A DNA stretch of 64,000 nt from an uncultured Eubacteriales bacterium (GCA_959602365.1 CAUGSS010000008.1:1-64000), one strand, 5' to 3'. Shown: positions 16,434 to 24,886, counted from the first letter of the stretch. Notes: generated by a model from the sequence alone, not told the origin. Numbers and translations: made by a program.

Positions 16434-16468
16434 GCGCCCGCAGGGGGCGGGGGCGGAGGATCGGGGGA

Positions 16469-16503
16469 AAGATCCTTCGGCGGCTTTGCCGCCTCAGGAT
16501 GAC
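16469..16503. repeat. Dispersed palindromic repeat, short form
   Basis: AAGATCCTTCGGCGG, a CTTT loop, then GCCGCCTCAGGATGAC. The ends match the repeat family found at 18158, 32753 and 37198. Confidence 0.6.
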
Positions 16504-16580
16504 AGTGGGGGTGCGGCTGCTTGACCGTGTCCAGCGCATCCTGCTGTTCTGAGTTTGCCGCCTCAGGATGACAGAGGGGG

Positions 16581-16679
16581 TGCGGCTGCGCCGTCTTGCG
16601 ATGATAGAGGGGGTGCGGCTGCGCCGTCTTGCGATGATAGAGGGGGTGCGGCTGCGCCGTCTTGCGATGATAGAGGGGG
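16581..16679. repeat. 33-bp tandem repeat, three exact or near-exact units
   Basis: Units start at 16581, 16614 and 16647 with the core GCGCCGTCTTGCGATGATAG. Degenerate units flank both sides. The unit is related to the CAGGATGACAG end of the dispersed palindromic repeat. Confidence 0.85.
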
Positions 16680-17115
16680 GACGGCCATGCCGTCTCGCGA
16701 TGGCAGGGTAAGCGGCTGCGCCGTCACAGGAAGACAGCGAGGGAGGCCGCGCCGTCTTGGGATGACAGTGAGGGCGGTTACGCAGCCTCGGGATAACAGA
16801 GGGGCGGCCGAGCTGCCATAGTCTGTCGAAAAGGGCTCCGTCTGTTCCGACAGAGGGATTGCGCGGCGGACAGAGTTTGGTGGGATGGGCAAAAGCCGCC
16901 CTGTCCGTCACGAGAAGCGTTGGTTTCCAGGCACATGTCCCTGAAGCTGAAGGGATTTCCTTTGATTGCCCCCTCTGCGGAGGGCGGAATTCGGCATATC
17001 TCTTTTTTTGCATGCTGCGTTCTCCCTGCCGCCCCTGCCGCCCCGGACGCCAGGGAGATCCTGACGGAGCAGATGGGCGGGCAGAGTGAAAAAGCGAAAA
17101 AAGGAAAACAGCCGG

Positions 17116-17144
17116 TTGACGGCTTCGATCAGAACGTATATGAT
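17116..17144 (+). promoter_or_regulatory. yitT-family gene promoter
   Basis: TTGACG (17116-17121), 17 bp, TATGAT (17139-17144). The predicted start falls at about 17150. Confidence 0.55.
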
Positions 17145-17145
17145 A

Positions 17146-17182
17146 CAGGCGGGACGCCCGAGGGCCTCCCGCCTGCCGCTTT
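17146..17182 (+). promoter_or_regulatory. 5'-terminal hairpin with T run before the yitT-family gene
   Basis: CAGGCGGG (17146-17153) pairs with CCCGCCTG (17168-17175), with an inner GCC/GGC stem, and CCGCTTTT follows. It would form at the very 5' end of the transcript and resembles a terminator or attenuator. Confidence 0.45.
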
Positions 17183-17213
17183 TACGTACCGATTGAATTG
17201 GGGAATGATTGCC

Positions 17214-18116
17214 ATGCTGTTTTCCAAACTGACAGCCAAGCTGAAGGGAGAGAAGCTCAGCCGCAAGCAGGTGCTGAACGGCCTGCGCTTCTTCGGGCTG
17301 CTCAACGCCGGATTGTTTATCACCGCCCTGGGCATTGTGCTCTTTAAAAGCCCAAACCAGTTTGCCTTCGGCGGCACTTCCGGACTGTCGGTCATTTTGG
17401 CCGCCCTGGTGCCCGGGTGGAACGTCAGCGCCTTTATGTGGATCATCAATTTGGTGCTGGTGGGACTGGGGTTCTGCCTGCTGGGCTGGAAGAGCATGGG
17501 GTGGACGGTGTACTCCTCCATCGCCCTGTCCTTTTTCACCAGCCTGTGCGAGTGGATCTGGCCCCTGACCGCCCCTCTGACCGACGACACCTTTTTGGAA
17601 TTCTGCTTCGCGGTGCTGCTGCCCGCCCTGGGCAGCGGCCTGGTGTTCAATGTGGGGGCCTCCACCGGGGGCACCGATATCCTGGCCATGATCCTCAAGA
17701 AGTACACCAGCCTGGAGATCGGCAAGGCCCTGATGGTCAGCGACCTGGGGATTGTGGCCTGGGGCGCCTTCCTCTTCGGCCCCCGCACCGGCATGTACTG
17801 TATCCTGGGGATGGTGCTCAAATGCACCGTGGTGGACAGTGTCATTGAGAGCCTCAACCTGCGCAAGGTGTGCACCATCATCACCCAGCACACCGAGGAG
17901 GTGGAGCGGTTTATCATCGAGGAGCTCCACCGCTCCGCCACGGAGCAGCCCGCCTTTGGGGCCTATACCCGCCGGGAGGAGCGGGCCATTGTGACAGTGC
18001 TCACCCGGGCGGAGGCCACCCGGCTGCGCCTGTTCCTGCGCAAGCTGGACTCCGGGGCCTTTATCACCGTGGTCAACTCCAGCGAGATCATCGGCAAGGG
18101 ATTCCGCTCTATCTGA
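17214..18116 (+). CDS. YitT family membrane protein, DUF161 plus DUF2179 (300 aa)
   Basis: A polytopic membrane protein of unknown transport function. The first half has about five or six hydrophobic spans, including FFGLLNAGLFITALGIVLF and the small-residue block VFNVGASTGGTDILAMI, which is the YitT signature. The last 90 residues (VCTIITQHTEEVERF to NSSEIIGKGF) are the soluble DUF2179 domain. The ATG at 17214 stands 9 bp after GGGGA; a second in-frame ATG at 17205 would overlap the site. Monocistronic, ending in a bidirectional terminator. Confidence 0.88.
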   Translation: MLFSKLTAKLKGEKLSRKQVLNGLRFFGLLNAGLFITALGIVLFKSPNQFAFGGTSGLSVILAALVPGWNVSAFMWIINLVLVGLGFCLLGWKSMGWTVYSSIALSFFTSLCEWIWPLTAPLTDDTFLEFCFAVLLPALGSGLVFNVGASTGGTDILAMILKKYTSLEIGKALMVSDLGIVAWGAFLFGPRTGMYCILGMVLKCTVVDSVIESLNLRKVCTIITQHTEEVERFIIEELHRSATEQPAFGAYTRREERAIVTVLTRAEATRLRLFLRKLDSGAFITVVNSSEIIGKGFRSI

Positions 18117-18157
18117 GAGAGACGAGGAAGGGCCTGCGGCGAAAGCAGCGTGATCCT

Positions 18158-18243
18158 GTCATGCTGAGCCCCAAGTGGGCGAAGCATCTGTTTCCACCGG
18201 GACAAATGCCGGGAAAAGATCCTTCGCTGGCGCTCAGGATGAC
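18158..18243 (+). repeat. Dispersed palindromic repeat, long form, copy 1
   Basis: An 86-bp element from GTCATGCTGAGCCCCAAG through GGGACAAATGCCGGG to AAGATCCTTCGC and CTCAGGATGAC. The same order of blocks recurs at 26436-26517 and, inverted, at 53419-53503. Confidence 0.75.
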
Positions 18244-18372
18244 GAAGGGTGGGGCGCTCAGGATGACAAAAAGACCGGCGCTCAGGATGACGAAGGGTGG
18301 GGGCGCTCAGGGTGACGAAAAGCGAAGCGCTCAGGATGACGAAAAGTGGGGCGCTCAGAATAAAAACGGGGC
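18229..18372 (+). repeat. 24-bp tandem expansion of the repeat end
   Basis: GGCGCTCAGGATGAC starts at 18229, 18253, 18277 and 18301, exactly 24 bp apart, with two decayed units near 18325 and 18350. The array bridges the long repeat and the terminator at 18363. Confidence 0.8.
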
Positions 18373-18398
18373 TGTTGCAGCTGCAGCAGCCCCGTTTT
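18363..18398. terminator. Bidirectional terminator between the yitT-family gene and the 84-aa membrane gene
   Basis: AAAACGGGGCTGTTGCAG faces CTGCAGCAGCCCCGTTTT with one mismatch, giving an A/T run on both sides. It serves convergent genes. Confidence 0.85.
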
Positions 18399-18413
18399 CC
18401 TATGGGCGGAGAC

Positions 18414-18668
18414 TCACAGGTCCTGCAGGTTCATCCGCTCCCGCTCGGTCTTTTTCTGCCGGCCCACCAGATGGACCAGGGCGCAGATGGCGTACATCAG
18501 CCCGCCCACCGCCAGGGCGGTAAATCCCAGCCAGAAGGTCAGGCACATCACCACCACCGGCAGCACCAGGGCGGCCCGGAAGCACTTGACCGCCAGCAGC
18601 CACTCCAGGCCGAAGAGCAGCAGGGGCAGGACCAGCAAGAGCAGGATTACAACGGTAGTCGTCAACAC
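18414..18668 (-). CDS. Small membrane protein, partner of DUF2089 gene (84 aa)
   Basis: Two long hydrophobic segments (about residues 5-30 and 33-68, rich in Leu, Val and Ala) are followed by a basic tail GRQKKTERERMNLQDL. I do not recognise the family. It lies 40 bp downstream of the DUF2089 regulator on the same strand with an AAGGAGT-like site, so the two are probably co-transcribed. Such small membrane partners beside a regulator often take part in its signalling, but no function can be read from this sequence. Confidence 0.7.
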   Translation of the reverse strand: MLTTTVVILLLLVLPLLLFGLEWLLAVKCFRAALVLPVVVMCLTFWLGFTALAVGGLMYAICALVHLVGRQKKTERERMNLQDL

Positions 18669-18708
18669 AGCAGATCACTCCTTTTCAAATTTATGGGATG
18701 CAAATGGG

Positions 18709-19011
18709 TCATTTGCTCTGTTTCAGGGTCTTTCGATACTCGGCGATGAGCAGCTTGGCGGTGTCGAAGTCCAGCTTGTCATTCAGGGCCAGCCGCTTGA
18801 TCAGGGCCACATAGGGCTCCTGGTCCACCGCGTCCTCCAGCCGGATCTTCTGGATCAGCCGGTCCAGCCGCAGCCGCACCGTGGGGTAGGTCACCCCGTA
18901 CTCCGCCGCCACCTCCTTCAGTGACCCTGAGGCGAGCACGAAGCGCTTGATGAAGGCCACGTCCTCCTCCTCCAGCCCCGTCATCCAGCCGGGCACCAGT
19001 TCGATGGCCAT
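18709..19011 (-). CDS. DUF2089 family helix-turn-helix protein (100 aa)
   Basis: Short predicted transcriptional regulator. The block EEDVAFIKRFVLASGSLKEVAAEYGVTYPTVR is split here for length as EEDVAFIKRFVLASGSL and KEVAAEYGVTYPTVR; the second half is a helix-turn-helix. The C-terminal half is acidic and helical (KLDFDTAKLLIAEYRK). AAAGGAGG precedes the ATG. The strong promoter upstream overlaps two CTTTCGTT direct repeats, which suggests self-regulation. Family assignment is from memory of the sequence pattern. Confidence 0.8.
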   Translation of the reverse strand: MAIELVPGWMTGLEEEDVAFIKRFVLASGSLKEVAAEYGVTYPTVRLRLDRLIQKIRLEDAVDQEPYVALIKRLALNDKLDFDTAKLLIAEYRKTLKQSK

Positions 19012-19023
19012 GTCTGCCGCCTC

Positions 19024-19053
19024 CTTTCGTTAAATTAAATATATTCTTTCGTT
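19024..19053 (-). promoter_or_regulatory. Direct-repeat operator candidate at the DUF2089 promoter
   Basis: CTTTCGTT occurs at 19024-19031 and 19046-19053, start points 22 bp apart, or two helical turns. The repeats bracket the -10 box. Confidence 0.4.
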
Positions 19054-19066
19054 TTGTTAAAGTCAA
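19038..19066 (-). promoter_or_regulatory. Promoter of the DUF2089 operon
   Basis: Minus strand: TTGACT (19061-19066), 17 bp, TATATT (19038-19043), about 27 bp before the ATG. A near-consensus promoter in AT-rich DNA. Confidence 0.7.
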
Positions 19067-19193
19067 GAGGGAAGAATGGTTTTAATTTTATTTTAATCCC
19101 GGGCTGTCCCTCAGAAAACAGGCATAATTTTCCCGCCGGTGCACAAACTGGTAAAAAAGCCCTGGGATCATCCGGGCCGGGAGGTAATCTGAT

Positions 19194-20591
19194 ATGAGAG
19201 GTAAACGAGTGGTATCCCTGGTGCTGGCGCTGGTGCTGGCACTGACGATGGGCGGAAGCGCCCTGGCAGAGGAGGCTGTCCAGACGGGAAGTCAGGCGGC
19301 GTCCTCCGGCGGTACGGCGTCCGCGGCGCAGGGGGACAGCCAGGAGGGGGCGGCCGGATCAGAGACCTCCTCCCAGGCCGGGGAGCAGCAGGCGGCGTCC
19401 AACGCCCCGGAGTCCTCCGCCCAGGCGGGGGAGCAGGGGGCGGCCGAATCCCTTGAGGTGACGTATGACCCCATGGCGGGGCTTACAGCGGACCCGGTGC
19501 CCGCCTCTACCGCCACGGCCACCCTGCTGATGGACGCCTCCACCGGCACGGTGCTCTGGGCGGAGAATGCCCATGAGGCGCTGGAGCCCGCCTCGGTGAC
19601 CAAGATCATGACCATGCTGCTGGTGTGCGAGGCCATCGACGCGGGGCAGCTCTCCCTGGAGCAGACGGTCACCACCTCCGCCCACGCCGCCGGTATGGGG
19701 GGCAGCCAGATCTATCTGGAGGAAGGGGAGCAGATGACGGTGCAGGAGCTGCTGAAGGCGGTGGCGGTGTCCTCGGGCAACGACGCCGCCGTGGCCCTGG
19801 GGGAGGCGGTGGCCGGCAGCGAGTCCGCCTTTGTGGAGCGGATGAACCAGCGGGCCGCCGCGCTGGGGATGGGGGACACCCACTTCTGCAACTGCACCGG
19901 GCTGCCCGCCGACGGCCATGTGACCTCCGCCTATGACATCGCGGTGATGAGCCGGGCGCTGCTGGGCCACGACCTGATCCGGGAGTTCACCGGCATCTGG
20001 ATGGATTCCCTGCGGGACGGGGCCTTCGGGCTGAGCAGCACCAACAAGCTGCTGCGCAGCTATGACGGGTGCACCGGCCTGAAGACCGGCTTTACCGCCA
20101 CCGCCGGTTACTGCATCTCCGCCACGGCGGAGCGGGACGGTATGGAGCTGATCGCGGTTGTACTGGGGGCGGAGGACTCCAAGGACCGGTTCAACACCGC
20201 CGCAACCCTGCTGGACTGGGGATTTGCCAACTTCAAGCTGGTCACCGTGACCCCGGAGGAGGCTCTGCCCCAGGTGCCGGTGGCGCTGGGCAGCCAGGAC
20301 ACAGTGGCCCTGGAGGAGGTACAGGCCCAGGTGCTCATCCGCTCGGCGGATGCCGGGAGCGTCACCACCCAGGTGGTGCTGCCCGGAGGGGCGGAGGCTC
20401 CGGTGGAACAGGGGCAGCAGCTGGGCAGCTTTGTGGTGCAGGTGGCCGATCAGGTGGCGGCGGTCTGCCCGCTGCGGGCGGCAGAGGGCGTGGATCGGCT
20501 GCGCCTGGGAGGCGTATTCCAGCAATTTGTAAAAAATCTGCTTTCCGGACCTGGTGAGGCTTCCCTTTTTGTGCACTTTGTGGTAAAATAA
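19194..20591 (+). CDS. dacF: D-alanyl-D-alanine carboxypeptidase, DacF-like (465 aa)
   Basis: A penicillin-binding peptidase that removes the terminal D-Ala of peptidoglycan stem peptides at the cell surface. A signal peptide occupies about residues 1-25 (VVSLVLALVLALTMGGSALA). A Ser/Gly/Gln/Glu-rich linker of 60 residues follows. The serine peptidase S11 domain has S134-V-T-K137, S194-G-N196 and K297-T-G299. A C-terminal beta domain ends in an amphipathic stretch (GVFQQFVKNLL) that could anchor it to the membrane. The Ser-rich linker is longer than usual. Confidence 0.93.
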   Translation: MRGKRVVSLVLALVLALTMGGSALAEEAVQTGSQAASSGGTASAAQGDSQEGAAGSETSSQAGEQQAASNAPESSAQAGEQGAAESLEVTYDPMAGLTADPVPASTATATLLMDASTGTVLWAENAHEALEPASVTKIMTMLLVCEAIDAGQLSLEQTVTTSAHAAGMGGSQIYLEEGEQMTVQELLKAVAVSSGNDAAVALGEAVAGSESAFVERMNQRAAALGMGDTHFCNCTGLPADGHVTSAYDIAVMSRALLGHDLIREFTGIWMDSLRDGAFGLSSTNKLLRSYDGCTGLKTGFTATAGYCISATAERDGMELIAVVLGAEDSKDRFNTAATLLDWGFANFKLVTVTPEEALPQVPVALGSQDTVALEEVQAQVLIRSADAGSVTTQVVLPGGAEAPVEQGQQLGSFVVQVADQVAAVCPLRAAEGVDRLRLGGVFQQFVKNLLSGPGEASLFVHFVVK

Positions 20592-20650
20592 CTCTATCAA
20601 CCCAGCAAACTTTGACCGGCCTGTGGCCGGTACATACGGGAGGAATCACT

Positions 20651-21988
20651 GTGATTAAAGTTGATCTGTCATCTGTTTCCGGATTTGTCTCTCAGCAGGA
20701 CCTGGAGGCCATGGCCCCTCGGGTGGCCGCCGCCCATAAGACCCTGGAGGAGGGCACTGGCGCCGGCAACGACTTTTTGGGCTGGCGGGAGCTGCCTGTC
20801 AGCTACGACAAGGAGGAGTTTGCCCGGATCAAAAAGGCCGCCAAAAAGATTCAGTCCGACTCCCAGGCCCTGGTGGTTATCGGCATCGGCGGCAGCTATC
20901 TGGGCGCCCGGGCCGTCATCGACCTGATCCAGAGCCCCAACTACAACCTGAAGAAGAAGGACACCCCGGACATCTTCTTCGCCGGCAACACCCTGTCCAC
21001 CGACGCGGTGCTGGAGGTGCTGGAGCTGGTGGGGGACCGGGATTTCTCCGTCAACGTCATCTCCAAGTCGGGCACCACCACCGAGCCCGCGGTGGCCTTC
21101 CGCATCTTCAAGGCCGCCCTGGAGCAGAAGTACGGCAAGGAGGGGGCCCGGGGCCGCATCTACGCCACCACCGACGCCCACAAGGGCGCCCTGAAGGGGC
21201 TCTCCGACGCCGAGGGCTATGAGGAGTTCGTAGTGCCCGACGACGTGGGCGGCCGCTACAGTGTGCTGACCGCGGTGGGCCTGCTGCCCATCGCCGTGGC
21301 CGGCATCGACATCGACGAGCTGATGGCCGGCGCCGCCGACGCCATGGCCGCCTTCGCCGCCGACAAGAGCATGGCCAACCCGGTGTGGAAGTATGTGGCC
21401 GCCCGGAACTGCCTGTACGAGAAGGGCAGGAAGGTGGAGCTGCTGGCCTGCTTCGAGCCCGCCTTCCGCTTTATGAGCGAGTGGTGGAAGCAGCTCTACG
21501 GCGAGAGCGAGGGCAAGGACGGCAAGGGCCTGTTCCCCGCCAGCGTGGAGTTCACCGCCGACCTGCACTCCATGGGCCAGTACATTCAGGAGGGGGAGCG
21601 GCTCATGTTTGAGACCGTGGTCCGCTACGACAAGCCCCACGGCCAGGTGGTCATCGGGGAGGACGCGGACAACGTGGACGGCCTCAACTTCCTGGCGGGC
21701 AAGGACCTGCACTTCGTCTGTGAGCAGGCCATGCGGGGCACCCGGCTGGCCCATGTGGACGGCGGCGTGCCCAACATCCTGATTGAGGCGGACACCATCT
21801 CCGCCCGCTCCACCGGCGAGCTGATCTATTTCTTCGAGCTCGCCTGCGGCATCTCCGGCTATGTGCTGGGGGTCAACCCCTTCAACCAGCCCGGCGTGGA
21901 GGCCTACAAGAAGAACATGTTCGCCCTGCTGGACAAGCCGGGCTACGGCGACCTGCGGGCCGATCTGCTCTCCCGGCTGGGGGGCTGA
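20651..21988 (+). CDS. pgi: Glucose-6-phosphate isomerase (445 aa)
   Basis: Interconverts glucose 6-phosphate and fructose 6-phosphate in glycolysis. Signature blocks are VVIGIGGSYLGARA near residue 77, the phosphosugar loop ISKSGTTTEP near 137 and GRYSVLTAVGLLPIA. Length is that of the short bacterial Pgi. The start is GTG at 20651, because GGGAGG stands 6 bp upstream; the ATG 13 codons earlier has no site. It follows dacF by 59 bp on the same strand and may share its transcript. Confidence 0.96.
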   Translation: MIKVDLSSVSGFVSQQDLEAMAPRVAAAHKTLEEGTGAGNDFLGWRELPVSYDKEEFARIKKAAKKIQSDSQALVVIGIGGSYLGARAVIDLIQSPNYNLKKKDTPDIFFAGNTLSTDAVLEVLELVGDRDFSVNVISKSGTTTEPAVAFRIFKAALEQKYGKEGARGRIYATTDAHKGALKGLSDAEGYEEFVVPDDVGGRYSVLTAVGLLPIAVAGIDIDELMAGAADAMAAFAADKSMANPVWKYVAARNCLYEKGRKVELLACFEPAFRFMSEWWKQLYGESEGKDGKGLFPASVEFTADLHSMGQYIQEGERLMFETVVRYDKPHGQVVIGEDADNVDGLNFLAGKDLHFVCEQAMRGTRLAHVDGGVPNILIEADTISARSTGELIYFFELACGISGYVLGVNPFNQPGVEAYKKNMFALLDKPGYGDLRADLLSRLGG

Positions 21989-22059
21989 TCCAAGGGATGC
22001 GGACGGGGCGGCGCCGGGCTTTTGTTGGGAAATGGATGTGAAATTTTGATGAAAACCGG

Positions 22060-22088
22060 TTGAAATGCGCCCGCCCGTATGGTAACAT
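22060..22088 (+). promoter_or_regulatory. Promoter of the 136-aa P-loop gene
   Basis: TTGAAA (22060-22065), 17 bp, extended -10 TGG-TAACAT (22083-22088). A hairpin CCCGCCG/CGGCGGG at 22103-22122 lies in the 5' untranslated region. Confidence 0.5.
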
Positions 22089-22146
22089 AACTACAACAAA
22101 TTCCCGCCGTATCTCCGGCGGGGGTGAGAACAAGGAGTGACACATT

Positions 22147-22557
22147 ATGGTTAGAGTCATCATGGGCAAGAAGGGTTCCGGCAAGACCAAGCAGATGATC
22201 GAGCTCATCAACGCCGCTGTGGGCACCGAGCACGGCAACGTGGTCTGCATCGAACGCAACCGGGCCATGACCTATAACATTGATTACAGCATCCGCCTGG
22301 TGGAGGCCAGCGACTTCGAGATCAAGAGCTTTGAGTTCCTGAAGGGCATGATCTCCGGTCTGTACGCCGGCAACTACGACATCACCCACATGTTCATCGA
22401 CTCTCTGCACCGGGTGGTTCCCTCGGAGCCCGGCCCTGAGGTGGAGGAGTTCCTGGATTGGCTGGAGGATTTCTCCGAGAAGAACAACATCAAGTTCACC
22501 ATCACGATTTCCGATGACCCCGCCACCGCCCATGAGGGTGTGCGCAAGTACTTCTGA
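22147..22557 (+). CDS. Small P-loop NTPase-like protein (136 aa)
   Basis: A Walker A motif GKKGSGKT lies at residues 7-14, then a RecA-like core with a possible Walker B strand THMFIDSLHRV. Clostridial homologues are often labelled as PilT-like, but no pilus gene is near, and at 136 residues it lacks the PilT hexamer domains. AAGGAG precedes the ATG. Codon use is strongly optimised, as in well-expressed genes. Role unknown; a nucleotide-dependent switch is the cautious reading. Confidence 0.8.
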   Translation: MVRVIMGKKGSGKTKQMIELINAAVGTEHGNVVCIERNRAMTYNIDYSIRLVEASDFEIKSFEFLKGMISGLYAGNYDITHMFIDSLHRVVPSEPGPEVEEFLDWLEDFSEKNNIKFTITISDDPATAHEGVRKYF

Positions 22558-22591
22558 GCCCCTGAAGTGTAATACCATAATCAAAATCAAA

Positions 22592-22628
22592 CGGGCCGCG
22601 ATCTTATGGATCGCGGCCCGTTCCTGTT
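22592..22628 (+). terminator. Terminator after the 136-aa P-loop gene
   Basis: CGGGCCGCGATC (22592-22603) pairs with GATCGCGGCCCG (22609-22620), followed by TTCCTGTTTT. Confidence 0.8.
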
Positions 22629-22738
22629 TTCTCGGCGCGGGGGCTATGGGGATGCCGTTGGGCCGCCCCCGGGAAAAGCCGGCCCGGACAGGTCCCGGCC
22701 GGAACCGGGGCGGCGCTCCGGCGCGGCCGGCGGCGCGG

Positions 22739-24682
22739 TCAGCCCTCGGACTGGTCCGGGTCGGCGACAAAGAAGAAGCCGTTTTCCGTCTGGCCGCCGA
22801 AGAGGTTGTAATATTGCAGGTATTCATACTGATTCAGCAGCGCCTGTTCCTCCTCCCCCAGCTCGTTCCGGTTTTCGTAGACGGTGCCGTCGGAGAGCAC
22901 ATAGCCCACCGGGGTGATGGCGGTGAAGGTCTCGTTCAGCTGGGAGAGGAATTTCATATAGCCGGTCTGGGGATAACCCGCCAGCTGGCTGGCCAGCACC
23001 CCCAGGAAGCTGGTGCCGATGGAGACATCCTGGGCCTCTTCGATGTCAAAGTTGGCCCAGAGGAAGAAGGGGGTGGTGTACTGCTGCATCAGCTCTTCCA
23101 TGGTGCGGTCATCCAGGTCCTTGCCGTAGATGTCCCGGTACAGATCATTGCTCAGCGCAGGCTGGTGGTCGCCGAAGAAGAGGATGACGGTGGATTCCTC
23201 CACCTGGGAGTAGTGCTCAATCAGCTCCTCCAGCGCGCTGTCGGTGGCAGAGGCCAGGGCAAGGTACTGGGAAGTGGTGCTGTCATAGCCGTTGCCGGTG
23301 TATTCCCCGTCCAGGGAGACGCTGCGGTTCAGGTTGGTCCACTCCTTGTTATAACCGGAGTGGTTCTGCATGGTGACGTTAAAGACAAAGCAGCCCTGGC
23401 CGTTTTCCTTGGCCGCGTCGGTGAGCTCATAGATGCGGGAGAAGTCGGCGCTGTCGGAGACATAGCCCCGGACCAGATCATCGCTGCTGTACTCTGTGGT
23501 GATGTCCTCCCCGTCCACCACCAGGTCCTGGTAGTACTGGCTGTCAAAGCCCAGATGACGGTAGGCGGTGGTGCGGTTCCAGCCCGAGGACAGATAGGGG
23601 TGGTAGGCGGAGGAGCGGATATCCAGCGCGCTGGCCAGCTGGGCCAGGGAAGGGGTGTTTTCCGTCAGATACAGCTGGTAGGCCACGGTGCCCGAGGGCA
23701 GAAAAGCCATGGTGTTGCCGGTGAGCACCTCGAACTCCACCGCGGCGGTGCCGCCGCCGGTGACCGGGGAGTACATGCTGCCCTTGATGGTGTTCTCCGT
23801 CAGAGCGTGGTAGAAGGGGGTGGGGTCGCCGGTGAGGGTCAGGGTTTCAAACTGGGTCAGGTCCGCGAAGGACTCGTCCATAATGACGATGAAATTGGTG
23901 ACCGTGTCCGCCTCCTCCAGGCTGTCGCTGGTGAGGCCCTGGTCCTCCAGGGACTGGATCAATTCCTCCGCCTTCTCCTCAGTGTAGCCGTCGGGCTTTT
24001 CCACCCGCATGTACCGGGCGGAGACGGTGAAGTTGAGCAGGAATCCGTTGCCCTTGGTTTTCCACTGCTGGGCGTACACCCCCAGGGAGGGCAGCATGTC
24101 GGAGAAAAAGAACAGGCCGATGTAGACGCACCAGGCGGCGCTCAGCCCCAGATTGAGCCACTTGGCCCAGCGCAGCCCGCCGTACCGGGCGCGCTCCTTG
24201 GGCAGCAGCACCAGGAAAAAGAGGACGGAGGCCAGAATGCCCAGCGCCCCCCATACGCTGTTGTCCGGGGTGTAGTCATAGCTGCCCGCCACATTGGCGG
24301 CGGTGTTGAGACTCAAAAGGTCTATGGGAAACAGGGCCCGGCCCCGGAACTGGAGCACATAGTGGTTGGCCAGGCCGATGAAAAAGGAGAACAGGCAGTC
24401 GAAGGCGATGGCGCCCCGGCGGCCGCCGGTGATGAGCCAGCCGATGAAGAGCAGGCAGGCGTACCACACCAGGTTCATCAACCACTGCCAGGGGGCCAGG
24501 GAGGTAATGCTGTTCTCACTGAGGATTTCCACCATCCAGAAGCACAGGAAGGGGGTCAGGGCGAAGAGCAGCCAGAGGGCGGACTGCTTCGGGTGGGCGC
24601 GGACAAGATCCCGGAACCACCGGAAGGGAAAGAGCATCCCGGCTTTGATTTGAGAGAGGGCGGAGCTGAGTTTGGTGAACAT
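22739..24682 (-). CDS. LtaS-like phosphoglycerol transferase / sulfatase-fold membrane enzyme (647 aa)
   Basis: The N-terminal 195 residues form about five membrane spans; the extracellular part is an alkaline-phosphatase-fold domain as in lipoteichoic acid synthase. The expected nucleophile is T312 in GGGTAAVEFEVLTGN, where LtaS has GGTSFEFE-type sequence. A metal-binding acidic pair appears in FIVIMDESFAD, and FFGDHQPAL supplies Asp and His ligands. It should add glycerol phosphate to a surface lipid or glycan; the exact polymer is unknown. The PLD-like gene lies just upstream on the same strand. Confidence 0.9.
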   Translation of the reverse strand: MFTKLSSALSQIKAGMLFPFRWFRDLVRAHPKQSALWLLFALTPFLCFWMVEILSENSITSLAPWQWLMNLVWYACLLFIGWLITGGRRGAIAFDCLFSFFIGLANHYVLQFRGRALFPIDLLSLNTAANVAGSYDYTPDNSVWGALGILASVLFFLVLLPKERARYGGLRWAKWLNLGLSAAWCVYIGLFFFSDMLPSLGVYAQQWKTKGNGFLLNFTVSARYMRVEKPDGYTEEKAEELIQSLEDQGLTSDSLEEADTVTNFIVIMDESFADLTQFETLTLTGDPTPFYHALTENTIKGSMYSPVTGGGTAAVEFEVLTGNTMAFLPSGTVAYQLYLTENTPSLAQLASALDIRSSAYHPYLSSGWNRTTAYRHLGFDSQYYQDLVVDGEDITTEYSSDDLVRGYVSDSADFSRIYELTDAAKENGQGCFVFNVTMQNHSGYNKEWTNLNRSVSLDGEYTGNGYDSTTSQYLALASATDSALEELIEHYSQVEESTVILFFGDHQPALSNDLYRDIYGKDLDDRTMEELMQQYTTPFFLWANFDIEEAQDVSIGTSFLGVLASQLAGYPQTGYMKFLSQLNETFTAITPVGYVLSDGTVYENRNELGEEEQALLNQYEYLQYYNLFGGQTENGFFFVADPDQSEG

Positions 24683-24802
24683 GGGCAGGACCTCGAATCA
24701 GTGAGACGATGGGGCGCTCCACCGGGGCGGCGGAGGCGCCGGAAGCGGGGGATCGGGGCGGGGTGCCCCGGCCAGGGAAGGCCCCTGGATTCAACAGATA
24801 CT

Positions 24803-24832
24803 ATCATAGCACGGTTGAGGGAAAAATGGAAA
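24803..24832 (-). promoter_or_regulatory. Promoter of the LtaS-like gene
   Basis: Minus strand: TTTCCA (24827-24832), 18 bp, TATGAT (24803-24808), about 120 bp upstream of the ATG. Confidence 0.4.
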
Positions 24833-24886
24833 GCCCAAATCAAAAAAATGTAAAATTTGGGAGAAGTACAGCGGTGGCGGGAGGGC

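Larger units (their letters stand above)
16434..17213. other. 780-bp gene-free interval with repeats
   Basis: No open reading frame here has a ribosome binding site or a recognisable product. The left part is a palindromic repeat (16469-16503) and a 33-bp tandem array (16581-16679) that decays into imperfect copies up to about 16800. The right part holds the yitT promoter and its 5' hairpin. Confidence 0.75.

Noticed and set aside
16390..17013. A 207-codon minus-strand frame with repeated ARRRSRTPSII peptides
   Set aside because: It is a translation of the 33-bp intergenic tandem repeat.
22147..22557. A PilT pilus-retraction ATPase
   Set aside because: The protein is only 136 residues, with a P-loop but no PilT Asp or His boxes, and no pilus genes are near.
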